A DNA stretch of 64,000 nucleotides. Source: Thermomonospora catenispora (GTDB lineage: Bacteria; Actinomycetota; Actinomycetes; Streptosporangiales; Streptosporangiaceae). Location of the stretch: contig NZ_RRYT01000002.1 of NCBI RefSeq assembly GCF_006363815.1, positions 233,756 to 297,755 on the forward strand, given 5' to 3'. Under the pieces are notes generated by a model. The model made no database searches, was not told the origin of the DNA, and saw only the letters and a program-made list of their open reading frames with translations. Made by a program: the position numbers and the translations under genes. This document shows positions 25,123 to 34,501 of the stretch, one piece after another. How positions within the stretch are numbered: position 1 is the first letter of the stretch; every line of letters starts with the position of its first letter.

Positions 25123-27363
25123 TCAGGCGCCCGGCCCGCCGGTCCGCTCCTCCTCCGGCACCAGCCACACCGCCCCCAGCGGAGGCACCCGCAGCACGGC
25201 GGAGGCCGGCTGGGCGTGGTGCGCCTCCTCGACGGCCTCGATGCGGCCCAGGTTGCCCACGCCGCTGCCGCCGTACTCGTAGGCGTCGGTGTTGAGGATC
25301 TCCCGCCAGCCGCCCGGGCGGGGCAGGCCGATGCGGTGGTCCTCGTGCGGTTCCCCGGAGAAGTTGACCACGCAGGCCAGCACCGAGCCGTCCGAGCCGT
25401 AGCGCAGGAACGACAAGGTGTTCCCGTCGGCGTCGCCGGCGTCGATCCAGTGGAACCCGCCGGGCTCGTCGTCGATCGTGTAGAGCGCGGGCGTGCCGCG
25501 GTAGATCCGGTTGAGGTCGCGGACGAGCCTCTGCACGCCGAGATGGTTGGCGCCCTCCACGGCGTCCTCCAGCAGCCACCAGTCCAGGGAGCGCTCCTCG
25601 GCCCATTCGCCGCCCTGGGCGAACTCCCCGCCCATGAACAGCAGCTGCTTGCCCGGATGCGCCCACATGTAGGCCAGCAGCGCGCGCAGCCCGGCGAACT
25701 TCTTCCAGGCGTCGCCGGGCATCTTGCCCAGCAGCGACCCCTTCAGGTGCACCACCTCGTCGTGCGACAGCGGCAGCACGTAGTTCTCCGAGAACGCGTA
25801 CACCAGCGAGAAGGTGATCTCGTTGTGGTGGTGGCGCCGGAAGATCGGGTCGCGCTGCAGGTACGCGAGGGTGTCGTGCATCCACCCCATGTTCCACTTG
25901 AAGCCGAAGCCCAGGCCTCCCAGATGGGTGGGCCGGGAGACCCCGGGCCAGGCCGTGGACTCCTCGGCGATCATGACGATGCCCGGGTACCGCCGGTAGA
26001 CGGTGGCGTTGGTCTCCTGGAGGAACGAGATGGCCTCCAGGTTCTCCCGCCCCCCGTACACGTTGGGCGTCCACTCGCCGTCCCTGCGCGAGTAGTCCAG
26101 GTAGAGCATCGAGGCCACGGCGTCCACCCGCAGCCCGTCGATGTGGAACTCCTCCATCCAGTAGCAGGCGTTGGCCACCAGGAAGTTGCGCACCTCGGCC
26201 CGGCCGTGGTTGAACACGTAGGTGCCCCAGTCGGGGTGTTCGCCCTTGCGCGGGTCGGCGTGCTCGTACAGGGCGGTGCCGTCGAACCGGGCCAGCGCCC
26301 AGTCGTCCTTGGGGAAGTGCGCCGGCACCCAGTCCATCAGCACCCCGATGCCCGCCCGGTGCAGCGAGTCCACCAGGTGGCGGAAGTCGTCGGGGGTGCC
26401 GAACCGCGAGGTCGGCGCGTAGTAGGAGGTCACCTGGTAGCCCCATGACGGCCCGTAGGGGTGCTCGGCCACCGGCAGGAACTCCACATGGGTGAACCCC
26501 ATGTCCGTCACGTACGCCGTCAGCTCCTCGGCCAGCTCCCGGTAGTCCAGGCCCTTGCGCCACGACCCCAGGTGCACCTCGTAGATGCTCATCGGCTCGT
26601 GCAGCCAGTCGCGCTCCGCGCGCCGCTCCATCCACTCGGCGTCGCCCCACTCGTAGGAGGAGGCGAACACCCGGGACGCGGTCGCCGGCGGCCGCTCGGC
26701 CCACTGCGCCATCGGGTCGGCCTTGGCCCGCCAGTGCCCGTCCGCGCCGAGGATCTCGTACTTGTAGGTCGCGCCGGTGCCGACGCCGGGGACGAACAGC
26801 TCCCAGACCCCGCTGGAGCCCAGCGACCGCATCGGGTGCGCCCGCCCGTCCCAGTGGTTGAAGTCGCCGATCACCCGCACCCCGCGCGCGTTCGGCGCCC
26901 ACACCGCGAACGAGGTGCCGCTGACCGGGCCGAACGCCGACGGGTAGGTGCGCACCCGCGCGCCCAGCGCTCTCCACAGCTCCTCATGCCGTCCCTCGGA
27001 GATCAGGTGCAGGTCCAGCTCGCCCAGCGTCGGCAGATGCCGGTAGGGGTCGTCCTGGATCAGCTCGGGTCCGCCCGGATAGCGCACCGCCAGCCGGTAG
27101 TCCGGCACGGCCGGGCGGTCCCGGTCGCCGTCGCCGTACCGGAGCCGCTCGTGGGGGACGGTGCCGGCGAACACCCCCTGGTGCACATGGTGCAGCGCAT
27201 GCCGGTCCCCGTCGGGCAGCACCACCTCGACCCGTTCGGCCAGCGGCCGCAGCGCGCGGATGGTGACCCCGTCCCGGTCGGGATGCGCGCCGAGAACGGC
27301 ATGCGGATCGTGGTGGCGGCCGTCGACCAGCCGGTCGATCTCCTCGCGCATCACCCGAGCCAT
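25123..27363 (-). CDS. glgB: 1,4-alpha-glucan branching enzyme GlgB
   Basis: 746 aa, full length. Introduces alpha-1,6 branches into linear glucan; in the GlgE pathway it works on GlgE product. Domain order is N-terminal CBM48 modules, the GH13 barrel and a C-terminal beta domain. The nucleophile Asp is in [19 protein letters not shown] and the acid Glu in [28 protein letters not shown] residues ([15 protein letters not shown]) are present. The start at 27363 is the first Met of the usual [17 protein letters not shown] segment; 27351 is an alternative. It is separated from glgE-treS-mak by two unrelated operons, unlike the common contiguous arrangement. Confidence 0.94.
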   Translation of the reverse strand: MARVMREEIDRLVDGRHHDPHAVLGAHPDRDGVTIRALRPLAERVEVVLPDGDRHALHHVHQGVFAGTVPHERLRYGDGDRDRPAVPDYRLAVRYPGGPELIQDDPYRHLPTLGELDLHLISEGRHEELWRALGARVRTYPSAFGPVSGTSFAVWAPNARGVRVIGDFNHWDGRAHPMRSLGSSGVWELFVPGVGTGATYKYEILGADGHWRAKADPMAQWAERPPATASRVFASSYEWGDAEWMERRAERDWLHEPMSIYEVHLGSWRKGLDYRELAEELTAYVTDMGFTHVEFLPVAEHPYGPSWGYQVTSYYAPTSRFGTPDDFRHLVDSLHRAGIGVLMDWVPAHFPKDDWALARFDGTALYEHADPRKGEHPDWGTYVFNHGRAEVRNFLVANACYWMEEFHIDGLRVDAVASMLYLDYSRRDGEWTPNVYGGRENLEAISFLQETNATVYRRYPGIVMIAEESTAWPGVSRPTHLGGLGFGFKWNMGWMHDTLAYLQRDPIFRRHHHNEITFSLVYAFSENYVLPLSHDEVVHLKGSLLGKMPGDAWKKFAGLRALLAYMWAHPGKQLLFMGGEFAQGGEWAEERSLDWWLLEDAVEGANHLGVQRLVRDLNRIYRGTPALYTIDDEPGGFHWIDAGDADGNTLSFLRYGSDGSVLACVVNFSGEPHEDHRIGLPRPGGWREILNTDAYEYGGSGVGNLGRIEAVEEAHHAQPASAVLRVPPLGAVWLVPEEERTGGPGA

Positions 27364-27458
27364 GGCGATCTGGGCCTTTCTGTCGTCCGCACGGGCTCCT
27401 CCAGAGCTCTTCCAGAACCTATGCCTGCCCCTTGACGAGGGAGTTCCACCTGCCGGCG

Positions 27459-27479
27459 ACGATCGGGGAAACGATCGGG
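27459..27479. repeat. Direct repeat ACGATCGGG x2 with 12-bp period upstream of glgB
   Basis: ACGATCGGG at 27459-27467 and 27471-27479 lies in the 132-bp gap between the acyltransferase stop and the glgB start. It is about one helical turn apart and could be a tandem regulatory site for glgB, but could also be chance. Confidence 0.3.
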
Positions 27480-27495
27480 AGGGGCCGGTCCACGG

Positions 27496-28584
27496 TCAGC
27501 GCCGCCGGGTGCGCAGGGCGCCGTAGCGGCGCAGGGCGCGGTCGGCCATCGCGTACAGCCGATCGTTCTCCAGGATGAGCCGGCGGGCCCGGGCGGCCGG
27601 GGCGTGCCGCACCCAGTGGACCGCGGCGCCGGGGCGGCGGCGGCGCACCACGCCCTCCCCGACCGGGACCTCGTGGCTGCGCAGCTCCTCCTTGTAGCGC
27701 CAGCCCACGCCCGGACCCAGGTCCATCTCCTGGATGCCGCGCTCGGCCGCCGCCTCCGCCATCCGCAGGTGCAGCATCATGCCGGGGGAGAAGCGGGAGT
27801 AGGCCGGGTCGTACACCGGGAACCAGGTGATCAGCGTGCGGTCGCTGCGCAGCCCGAAGTGCCCGGCCACCGGCCTGCCGTCCGCGTACAGCATGGACAG
27901 GCATCCGGCGAACCCCGGCTCACGGGTGTCGTGCAGCAGCTCCACCAGGTCCACCACCCAGCGCCGGGAGAACCGGTCGACGCGGCCCATCGCCCGGTAC
28001 TGCGCGGACTTCCAGCGCCGCACCAGCGCCAGCGCCGCGGCGTCGCGCACGTCGAAGTCGAACGTCACCTCGCCGACCTGGCGGGCGAGCTTGCGCTCCT
28101 TGTAGCGGGTCTGCTTGACCAGTTTCGAGCCCCTGGCCCGCAGCCGGTCGACATAGCCGCCGAACCCGTCGCTCAGGTCCATGATCACCGACCCGAGGGT
28201 CTTGCGGGTGTAGGGCTCGAACCACGGCTGCCCGGCCACCAGCGTGCCGTACTCCCACACCGTCAGCCCGCAGCCGCGCAGCAGCTCCCGCGCGTCCAGC
28301 CGTTCCAGTCCCGGCGCGTGCACCAGCCCCTGGCACAGCGACAGCCAGCCGCCGATCGCTGCGCCCACGCCCCGCCCGGTGAGCTCGAACGGGAAGAAGC
28401 CCACCAGATCCGGCCCCTCCTCCAGCACCGCGACCCGGGCCCCCTCCCGGACCAGGTCCACGGCGCGGGCGTACCCGGCCGACATGAACGGGTTGGCCAG
28501 CCGGGGGGTGGCCGCCTGCATCGCGCGCCAGGCGGCCAGCTCGGCGTCCCCCAGCTCACGGGGGCGGATGACGGTGATGCGCAT
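27496..28584 (-). CDS. GNAT/CelD-like acyltransferase (FemAB-type fold), copy A
   Basis: 362 aa. Two GNAT-like halves; the second (WKSAQYRAMGRVDRFSRRW, GHFGLRSDRTLITWFPVYDP, SPGMMLHLRMAEAAAERG) is the GNAT_6/BioF2-like domain found in CelD-type exopolysaccharide proteins and FemAB ligases. It is likely a cytoplasmic acyl transferase modifying a sugar, lipid or peptide precursor. It is a clear paralogue of the gene at 37663-38754 (shared YKERKL, VGE, WKSAQY, DRF and SPGM blocks). ATG 28584 follows GAAGGCGGAATCCGC; upstream frame residues are a shadow. It is third gene of the P450-glycosidase operon, 13 bp after the glycosidase. Confidence 0.78.
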   Translation of the reverse strand: MRITVIRPRELGDAELAAWRAMQAATPRLANPFMSAGYARAVDLVREGARVAVLEEGPDLVGFFPFELTGRGVGAAIGGWLSLCQGLVHAPGLERLDARELLRGCGLTVWEYGTLVAGQPWFEPYTRKTLGSVIMDLSDGFGGYVDRLRARGSKLVKQTRYKERKLARQVGEVTFDFDVRDAAALALVRRWKSAQYRAMGRVDRFSRRWVVDLVELLHDTREPGFAGCLSMLYADGRPVAGHFGLRSDRTLITWFPVYDPAYSRFSPGMMLHLRMAEAAAERGIQEMDLGPGVGWRYKEELRSHEVPVGEGVVRRRRPGAAVHWVRHAPAARARRLILENDRLYAMADRALRRYGALRTRRR

Positions 28585-28597
28585 GCGGATTCCGCCT

Positions 28598-29989
28598 TCA
28601 GTAGGCGAGGTCCAGCCAACGGACCTCATACGGGGCGAGGGTGATCCGGGCGTCGCCGACCCGGGTCCGCACCGTCAGGTCGGAGACGTTGACCGCCACC
28701 GCCTTGCGGGGCTGGGCCAGCACGCGCACGTCGGGTGAGGAGGCGCGCACGTCGATGATCGGGGTGCCGGCCGGGAACCAGCGGGCGAACGACTGCAGCA
28801 CCTGCAGCATCCGGCCGGGGGTGCCGCCGTCGGGGACCGAGGTGGTCACCCACAGGCAGCCCGCGCAGGTGCGGTCGCCGTCCTTGGGGATGCGGTTCCA
28901 GTACAGCACCGTGGCGGCCCCGCTCTTGGCCTGGTCGATCAGCGACGCCGCGTGCATGGCGGCGCGCTTGTTCTCGTCCCAGGGGTCGTCGCGGGGCTCG
29001 ATGTAGTACTCGTTCCACCAGATCGGCAGGTCGGTCTTGGACCGCAGCCACGTGTTGATGGCCGTGAACTTGTCCAGCGCGGTGATCTCGTCGGGGTAGA
29101 CGTCGCGGTCGTCGCTGGCGGTGGGGCCGTCGATGGTGATGAAGTCCGCGCCGCGCTTGTGGGTCAGCCAGTACTCCACGGCGTCGAGGGCGATCTGGTC
29201 CACGCTGCCCCATTCGCCCCGCAGTGACGACCCGGGGCCGCCGACATGGCTGTACATGGGGACGTAGGGTCCGCCGACCTTGTTCTCGGGGTTGACCGCC
29301 TTGACGGCGTCGTAGACCAGGTTGTACAGGCGGGTGTAGCCCTCGTGGTTCCACCGGCGGAGCCGCGGGTCGAAGAACCCCTTCATCTCGTTCCAGACGG
29401 CGAAGTACCGCACGTCCGGGTAGCGGCGCGCGACGGCGGCGGCCAGCCGGGCGAAGTCGTCGTAGTGCTCGGGCAGCGGGGCGACCTCCAGCCTGCTCCA
29501 GTCGGTGTCGCCCGGTCGGCCGCCCTTCATCCAGTCGGGGGCGCAGCACAGGGTGATGACGGGGATGCCGCCGGTGCGGCGGATGTAGTCGATCCGCCGG
29601 TCCAGCGAGGAGAAGTCGTAGCGGCCGGGCTCCGGCTCGGGGTTGTCGGCGCCCCAGCCCATGATGTGCTGGTTCTGGATCAGCGGCTGGCGGGAGAGCG
29701 CCCGGGCGGCCACGTCGCTGGCCGGACCCACGTCGGCGCTGCGATCGGTGTGCGTGAACCCCCACACCGTCCAGGGGGCCCGGTAGGGGGCGCCGACGAC
29801 GCCGATCTGCCCGGGCCGGCCCCCGCCGGGTCCGGCGGCGCCGTCGTCGTGCAGGATCCAGGAGGTCACGGCGGCGATGACCGCGATCGCGGTGACGAAC
29901 GCGAAGGCGAGCAGGCCCCGGCGGCCCCGGCGCCGATGCGGCGGCGCCGCGGCGGGGGAGGTGTGCGGATGGTGTCCGGTGCGGCTCAT
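28598..29989 (-). CDS. Membrane-anchored glycoside hydrolase (clan A, GH39-like)
   Basis: 463 aa. A basic N-terminus and one membrane helix at about 26-46 make it a signal-anchor protein with the enzyme outside. The TIM-barrel part carries the clan-A pair: Glu201 in VWNEMKG (acid/base, Asn-Glu motif) and Glu327 in IWWNEYYIEP (nucleophile). SLDRRIDYIRRTGGIPVITL and the barrel spacing resemble GH39/GH5-type enzymes; the substrate is unknown. ATG 29989 overlaps the P450 stop by 4 bp (ATGA), so the two are coupled. In context it may trim or process the surface glycan made by the adjacent operon (inference). Confidence 0.75.
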   Translation of the reverse strand: MSRTGHHPHTSPAAAPPHRRRGRRGLLAFAFVTAIAVIAAVTSWILHDDGAAGPGGGRPGQIGVVGAPYRAPWTVWGFTHTDRSADVGPASDVAARALSRQPLIQNQHIMGWGADNPEPEPGRYDFSSLDRRIDYIRRTGGIPVITLCCAPDWMKGGRPGDTDWSRLEVAPLPEHYDDFARLAAAVARRYPDVRYFAVWNEMKGFFDPRLRRWNHEGYTRLYNLVYDAVKAVNPENKVGGPYVPMYSHVGGPGSSLRGEWGSVDQIALDAVEYWLTHKRGADFITIDGPTASDDRDVYPDEITALDKFTAINTWLRSKTDLPIWWNEYYIEPRDDPWDENKRAAMHAASLIDQAKSGAATVLYWNRIPKDGDRTCAGCLWVTTSVPDGGTPGRMLQVLQSFARWFPAGTPIIDVRASSPDVRVLAQPRKAVAVNVSDLTVRTRVGDARITLAPYEVRWLDLAY

Positions 29990-31284
29990 GGACGCACCTC
30001 GACTCGGCTGCGGGCCGGCCGCGAGAACGTGAAGGGCTGGCTCTTCACACCGTTGTCGAAGCTCGACAGCAGCGGGACGGGCTCGCCGGTGGTGCGCAGG
30101 TCGGGCAGCCGGTCGAACAGCTCCCGGAACATGATCCGCAGCTCCATCCGGGCCAGGTTGGCGCCCAGGCACAGGTGGGGGCCCGGTCCGCCGAACCCCA
30201 CGTGCGGGTTGGGGCTGCGGGTGATGTCGAAGACGTCGGGGTCGGGGAACGCCTCGGGATCGCGGTTGGCGGCCGGGTAGAACAGCACCACCGTGTCGCC
30301 GGCCTTGAGCGGATGGCCGTTGAGCACGTGGTCCCGGGTGACGGTGCGCCGGAACTGGATGATCGGGGAGGAGTAGCGGACGATCTCCTCGATCGCCCCG
30401 CCGATGCGCCCGTCGAAGTCCTCCAGCAGCAGGTCGCGCTGGTCGGGGTGCTCGGTGAACAGGCGCAGCCCGTGGGAGAGGGCGTTGCGGGTGGTCTCGT
30501 TCCCGGCCACCAGCAGCAGGTCGAAGAACGACCCCAGCTCGCGCAGCGACAGTCGCTCGCCGCCCTCGTCCACCTCCGCGTTCACCAGCGCGGACACCAG
30601 GTCGTCGGTGGGGTTCTCGCGCCTGGCCCGGCCCAGCCGGGCCACCAGGCGGTGCAGGTCGACGATGGCCTTGAGGTTGCCGCCCAGCAGCCGCAGCGCG
30701 CGAGGGCTGGTCAGCGCGCCGCGCACCCCCGAGTACTCGGTCATGACGTCGATCCGCCGAAGCACATAGGGACGCAGGCGCTCGGGGATGCCCATCATCG
30801 CGCAGATCACGTTGATGGGCAGCCGGGCGGCCACCTGGGAGACGAAGTCGCGCGGCCCCTCGGCGATCAGGTCGTCGACGATGCGGGCGGCGGTGGCCTG
30901 GATGTCGGTCTCGAGCCGGGCCAGCATCTTCGGGGTGAACGCCCGGGAGACGATCCGGCGCAGCCGGGAGTGCCGGGGGTCGTCCATGTTGACCATGGGG
31001 GTGCCCAGCAGCGCCGACAGCCATGACGGCGGTGCGGGGGAGGTGGCCGCGGGCTCGCTGCTGAACGTCCGGGCGTCCCGGCTGGCGGCCACCACGTCGG
31101 CGTGCCGGACCAGCGCGTAAAATCCCCGCCCGGATCGCACGAAGGGGATCCTGGGCTCGGGGAAGAACACCGGTGCTCCGTGCTCCCGAAGCCGGGCGAA
31201 AGCAGCCAATCGCTCTTTTTCTGGGCGTGCCCAGAATTCCATGCTCAGCAGATCTATATCGGCGATTTCAGAGTTCAGGGACAC
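29986..31284 (-). CDS. Cytochrome P450
   Basis: 432 aa. The haem-binding loop is FGGPGPHLCLGANLAR with Cys372 as thiolate ligand. The I-helix motif AGNETTRN holds the acid-Thr pair, and the ExxR motif appears as EEIVRYSS. The haem loop and the PIIQFRRTVTRDH segment resemble the CYP124/CYP125/CYP142 group, which hydroxylates lipid or sterol side chains; this is a resemblance, not an assignment. GTG 31284 is chosen because AGGGGAGACAGC precedes it; GTG 31302 is an alternative. No ferredoxin gene is adjacent. It heads an operon with a glycosidase and an acyltransferase, an unusual set. Confidence 0.9.
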   Translation of the reverse strand: MSLNSEIADIDLLSMEFWARPEKERLAAFARLREHGAPVFFPEPRIPFVRSGRGFYALVRHADVVAASRDARTFSSEPAATSPAPPSWLSALLGTPMVNMDDPRHSRLRRIVSRAFTPKMLARLETDIQATAARIVDDLIAEGPRDFVSQVAARLPINVICAMMGIPERLRPYVLRRIDVMTEYSGVRGALTSPRALRLLGGNLKAIVDLHRLVARLGRARRENPTDDLVSALVNAEVDEGGERLSLRELGSFFDLLLVAGNETTRNALSHGLRLFTEHPDQRDLLLEDFDGRIGGAIEEIVRYSSPIIQFRRTVTRDHVLNGHPLKAGDTVVLFYPAANRDPEAFPDPDVFDITRSPNPHVGFGGPGPHLCLGANLARMELRIMFRELFDRLPDLRTTGEPVPLLSSFDNGVKSQPFTFSRPARSRVEVRP

Positions 31285-31309
31285 GCTGTCTCCCCTGGTC
31301 ACGGAGGTT

Positions 31310-31337
31310 TCGATAGCGGAAGCCGAGCCTGTGTCAA
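31310..31337 (-). promoter_or_regulatory. Promoter of the P450 operon
   Basis: On the minus strand TTGACA (complement at 31332-31337) is followed by 16 bp and TATCGA (complement at 31310-31315). That is a full -35 consensus with an acceptable -10, and transcription would start about 20 bp before GTG 31284, leaving room for its ribosome site. Confidence 0.6.
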
Positions 31338-31380
31338 CGTTAACTCGGACACCGTTCGCCGGGGGAATCGATTCGTCCTG

Positions 31381-31407
31381 CCATGACCGTTGGAACGCCC
31401 GTCATGG
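31381..31407. promoter_or_regulatory. Inverted repeat upstream of the P450 promoter
   Basis: CCATGAC (31381-31387) and GTCATGG (31401-31407) are perfect 7-bp arms separated by 13 bp, about 45 bp upstream of the -35. Possible operator or activator site; the binding protein is unknown. Confidence 0.4.
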
Positions 31408-31587
31408 AGCGGCGGACCGAATTTTTTCAGTTGCCCTGGAAAACCTGATGGAAGGGTCTTGCCGAAACAGGGGGGCGCAATGGGCGGACGGGCGTCCTCC
31501 GGAGGCGGGGCGTGCGGCGCGGGGCGGCGGCGCGTTCACGTTCCCATGGCCGTGCCGGGCGTCCCTTCGATGTCCGCCCCCGGACCT

Positions 31588-31631
31588 CCGCGATCCGCGG
31601 CGAGGGCCGGGGCCCGCGTCGCGGATCGCGG
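31588..31631 (-). terminator. Large hairpin downstream of the polysaccharide operon
   Basis: CCGCGATCCGCG (31588-31599) and CGCGGATCGCGG (31620-31631) pair perfectly over 12 bp with a 20-nt loop. Flanking C-rich and G-rich bases could extend the stem with small bulges. It lies 41 bp beyond the stop of the small gene at 31673, the right place for a terminator of minus-strand transcription. Confidence 0.5.
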
Positions 31632-31672
31632 GGGTCGGGGCCGCATCGCCCCGCCCGTCTCCGCCGGCCGGC

Positions 31673-31891
31673 TCAGTCCCGCTCGGAGGGGCGGTCGGAC
31701 CGGCGGGCGAGCCGTTCCCGCAGCCCGGCCGCGTCGTCGGCCGCCAGCGTCATCGCGTGACCGGCCTGGAGCTGGGCGTCGGTGAGGTCTCGGGTGCGGG
31801 TCGCGTACCAGCGTCCGGTGTCGCTGCGCCACACGGTCCAACCGGGGAACTCGGCCTCAATTGCGGCTTTGAGGTCGGCAAAGTCCCCCAT
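31673..31891 (-). CDS. Small hypothetical protein
   Basis: 72 aa, mostly alpha/beta-like with EAEFPGWTVWRSDTGRWYATR in the middle, a pattern I have seen in small actinobacterial proteins of unknown function (memory of a family look, not a match). ATG 31891 has GGAGG ten bases upstream; ATG 31900 would add MPW but has almost no spacing to the same site. An AT-rich patch at 31918-31936 (TATATAAAT on the plus strand) may hold its promoter. It lies 121 bp beyond the polysaccharide operon on the same strand. Confidence 0.5.
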   Translation of the reverse strand: MGDFADLKAAIEAEFPGWTVWRSDTGRWYATRTRDLTDAQLQAGHAMTLAADDAAGLRERLARRSDRPSERD

Positions 31892-32012
31892 CCAGGGCAT
31901 CCCTCCAAAAGTCCCCTTGTGTATATAAATGTGAATGGAGGGGCGCAAACAGTCAAGCTATCCGTAAGGGCACCCTCGCCGGGCGGACAGCCCCTCGGGG
32001 GAGGCCCGGCCG

Positions 32013-32402
32013 TCAGCCTTCATACATCCAGTCCTCTTCGGACGCCTCATGGGACGCGGCCCTCCCCGGCCGCCGGGACACGACGACGCCGAGCGGCGCC
32101 GCCAGCAGGCAGATCGCCAGGACGACGGCCACGCCGCCGCGGATCGACCACAGTCCCAGCGAGAGCATGGCCTGGGCGACCGCGACGTTCACCACGATCG
32201 TCACGGCCCCGGACGCGACGACCCGGGCCGGCGGGGACAGCCGGGGCAGCAGCGGCCAGACCGTCAGGGCGGGGGCGGTCAGCAGGAACACCAAGGTCAG
32301 CAGGCCGGTGTAGGGGGAGGTGTCGCCGAGCAGGGTGAGGACGGCGCCGGCCAGACCCGCGGCGGAGACGATCGGCGCGAGCGGATGGGACGAAGGAGGC
32401 AT
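32013..32402 (-). CDS. Small membrane protein at the end of the polysaccharide operon
   Basis: 129 aa with four hydrophobic segments: IVSAAGLAGAVLTLLG, GLLTLVFLLTAPALTVW, VVASGAVTIVVNVAVAQ and GVAVVLAICLLAAPLGVVV. The C-terminus is short and acidic (EASEEDWMYEG). The ATG shares one base with the TGA of the upstream gene, indicating coupling. Function unknown; it may be an accessory subunit of the large membrane protein encoded just upstream. Confidence 0.7.
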   Translation of the reverse strand: MPPSSHPLAPIVSAAGLAGAVLTLLGDTSPYTGLLTLVFLLTAPALTVWPLLPRLSPPARVVASGAVTIVVNVAVAQAMLSLGLWSIRGGVAVVLAICLLAAPLGVVVSRRPGRAASHEASEEDWMYEG

Positions 32403-34501
32403 CACGACCCCAGCACGTGGAAACGCTCGATGAGGACGAAGGCCCACAGGGCCAGCAGCGGCCAGACCGCGTACCCGAGCCACCGCAGCACCGGGCGGGC
32501 GCCCCGCCGGGGCAGGCGCCCCCGGATCCGGGCGACCTCGCGGACGACCAGGACGACCACCAGCAGCACCGTGACCGGCACTCCCACCGGCGTCCAGGGG
32601 GTCCGGCCGATGGAGAACGGAGCCGGCGGCGCCACCTGGGGCGCCGGCCCCGGCTCGACGCGCAGGGCGAAGACGTCGGCGTCCCGATGCCGGAAGACCG
32701 GGCGCAGCTCCGGCGCGGACTCCAAGGCCTTCACCAGGCGGGGGGCGTAGTCCTTCGGCAGCGCGAAGAAGTAGTGGTTGTACTCCTCGTTGCTGCGCGT
32801 GGTGAGGAAGAAACCGCCCGGGCGCTGCCGGAGGGCCTCCAGGATCGGCGTGATGTTCTCCGGCCGTCGCGGCGCCTGCAGCTCGGTGTAGTCCCACCGC
32901 TCCTGCGCGGACAATCCCCAGGGGGCCTGCGGGAACGCGCCGATCGGTCCCTTGCGCCCGGTCTGCCACACCAGGTTGACGCGACCCTGGGGGGCTTGCC
33001 GCAGGATCTCGTGGAACGCCTGCACCTCGCCCGGCCTGACCCGCTCGAAGTTCTCGTTCCCGAAGCGCACGAACAGGAACGACCCCGCCACCAGCAGCCC
33101 GCACACCGCCGCCGCGCCCACCGCCCGCGTCGGCCGCGACACCGGGACCGCGGCCGGGAAGAACAGATAGGCCGTCAGCAGGCAGGCGCCCGGCAGGATG
33201 AACAGGTACACCCGCAGCGTGATCTCGCCGCCGTAGTGCTGCAGCCCGATCGCCAGGAACGGCGCCAGCAGCAGCACCGCGGCCACCCGGTCGTCCAGCC
33301 GATGGAGCCGCCGCCGGCACAGCCCGCACAGCGCCAGCACCACCATCGCCACCGCGATGAGGACCCGGGTCTGTTGGATCGTCGCCAGCTCCGCGCTGCT
33401 CCGGGTGATCCGCTCGCCGACGCTGGCGCGCAGGATGCCGAGCAGGTTCCCGATCCCCGAGAACAGGCTCTCGCTCTGCCCCTCCCAGTACGCCTTGGCC
33501 ATGTAGCCGATCCACGACGCGGTGAGCACCGCCATCAGGACCGGCAACCCGCGCAGCGTGCACCGCCCCGCCAGCACCAGCGCGGTCACGGTGAACAGCA
33601 TCAGGTACGGGGTGAGCTGATGCGTCGCCACGGTGATCACGACGATCCCGAGCACCACCGCCAGCGCCGCGATCCGCTCGCCCGTCTCCGGGCGGCCCAC
33701 CGGCCGCTCGCCCGGCGCCGGCCCCCTCTTCGGCCCGAGCGACAGCCACCCGCGCCCGGGCGGCCACGCCGACTCCTCCGTGCGCGGCATGAACCGGTTG
33801 AGCAGGATCCCCACCAGCAGCAGGTACAGGGCGAACCCCAGACCCTGGGGGGCGAAGTAGTCCTGCCCCACCCAGTCGGCGGCCACCAGCAGCCAGGCGG
33901 CGGTCCACTTGGCCCGCCAGTCGGCCCACACGACCCGCAGGATCAGGTAGTACGCCGCCAGGTACAGCAGCTCCAGCCCCACCGGGGACCAGTGCATGAT
34001 CGGTTCGAGGTCCTCGATCCCGGCGGCGTGGGCGATGAAGCCGACCGCGGCGAAGAACCCCGGCCAGCTGTAGCGGGCGTCCAGCAGGACATGGGGCTCA
34101 CCGGTCCGGGTGATGTACTCCACCAGCCCCAGGTGCTGCCAGGCGGTCGGCGGCCGGGCCGTCTCCTCCAGCGCCGGGGCCAGCCCGTGCAGCGCGAACA
34201 CCAGCGCCACCAGCTGCACGGTCAGCAGCACCCGCCGCGGCCGGGGCAGCGCCAGCGTGGCGAAGAACGTCACCACCAGCACGAAGGCCCCGACCAGCGT
34301 GGCGATCGGCAGCACGGAGATCAGCCCGTAGCCGTTCATCGCCGCCAGGTCCACTCCGCGCAGCGGCGCCCAGTACAACGCCAGCCCGACCAGGAAGCAC
34401 GCCGTCAGCACGCCGACGGCGCGGCCGTGCGGGACGGGCCGGACCCGGGCGAGGGGCTCGGCCGCGGGCGGGGCCTCCCGCTCCTCGGACAGGATCGCCA
34501 T
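32402..34501 (-). CDS. Large multi-spanning membrane protein, probable glycan polymerase or glycosyltransferase
   Basis: 699 aa with about 14 hydrophobic helices, for example VGVLTACFLVGLALYW, ALAVVLGIVVITVATHQL and YLFILPGACLLTAYLFF, and a soluble stretch near residues 520-640. A basic cytoplasmic loop is at about 240-275. The size and layout resemble GT-C glycosyltransferases or Wzy-like polymerases, but I see no diagnostic motif. Its place after the flippase in a polysaccharide operon supports that role. ATG 34501 shares one base with the flippase stop; a longer frame upstream is a shadow. Confidence 0.72.
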   Translation of the reverse strand: MAILSEEREAPPAAEPLARVRPVPHGRAVGVLTACFLVGLALYWAPLRGVDLAAMNGYGLISVLPIATLVGAFVLVVTFFATLALPRPRRVLLTVQLVALVFALHGLAPALEETARPPTAWQHLGLVEYITRTGEPHVLLDARYSWPGFFAAVGFIAHAAGIEDLEPIMHWSPVGLELLYLAAYYLILRVVWADWRAKWTAAWLLVAADWVGQDYFAPQGLGFALYLLLVGILLNRFMPRTEESAWPPGRGWLSLGPKRGPAPGERPVGRPETGERIAALAVVLGIVVITVATHQLTPYLMLFTVTALVLAGRCTLRGLPVLMAVLTASWIGYMAKAYWEGQSESLFSGIGNLLGILRASVGERITRSSAELATIQQTRVLIAVAMVVLALCGLCRRRLHRLDDRVAAVLLLAPFLAIGLQHYGGEITLRVYLFILPGACLLTAYLFFPAAVPVSRPTRAVGAAAVCGLLVAGSFLFVRFGNENFERVRPGEVQAFHEILRQAPQGRVNLVWQTGRKGPIGAFPQAPWGLSAQERWDYTELQAPRRPENITPILEALRQRPGGFFLTTRSNEEYNHYFFALPKDYAPRLVKALESAPELRPVFRHRDADVFALRVEPGPAPQVAPPAPFSIGRTPWTPVGVPVTVLLVVVLVVREVARIRGRLPRRGARPVLRWLGYAVWPLLALWAFVLIERFHVLGS

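Larger units (their letters stand above)
31285..31672. other. 388-bp intergenic region with promoter, inverted repeat and large hairpin, no gene
   Basis: Contains the P450 promoter, the inverted repeat at 31381-31407 and the hairpin at 31588-31631. Open frames here are short, Gly/Arg-rich and lack family features. The stretch 31300-31470 is distinctly less GC-rich than the genes on either side, as expected for a regulatory region. Confidence 0.6.

Noticed and set aside
31390..31785. Plus-strand ORFs upstream of the P450 operon
   Set aside because: They cross the hairpin and the small minus-strand gene, are low in complexity and have no ribosome site.
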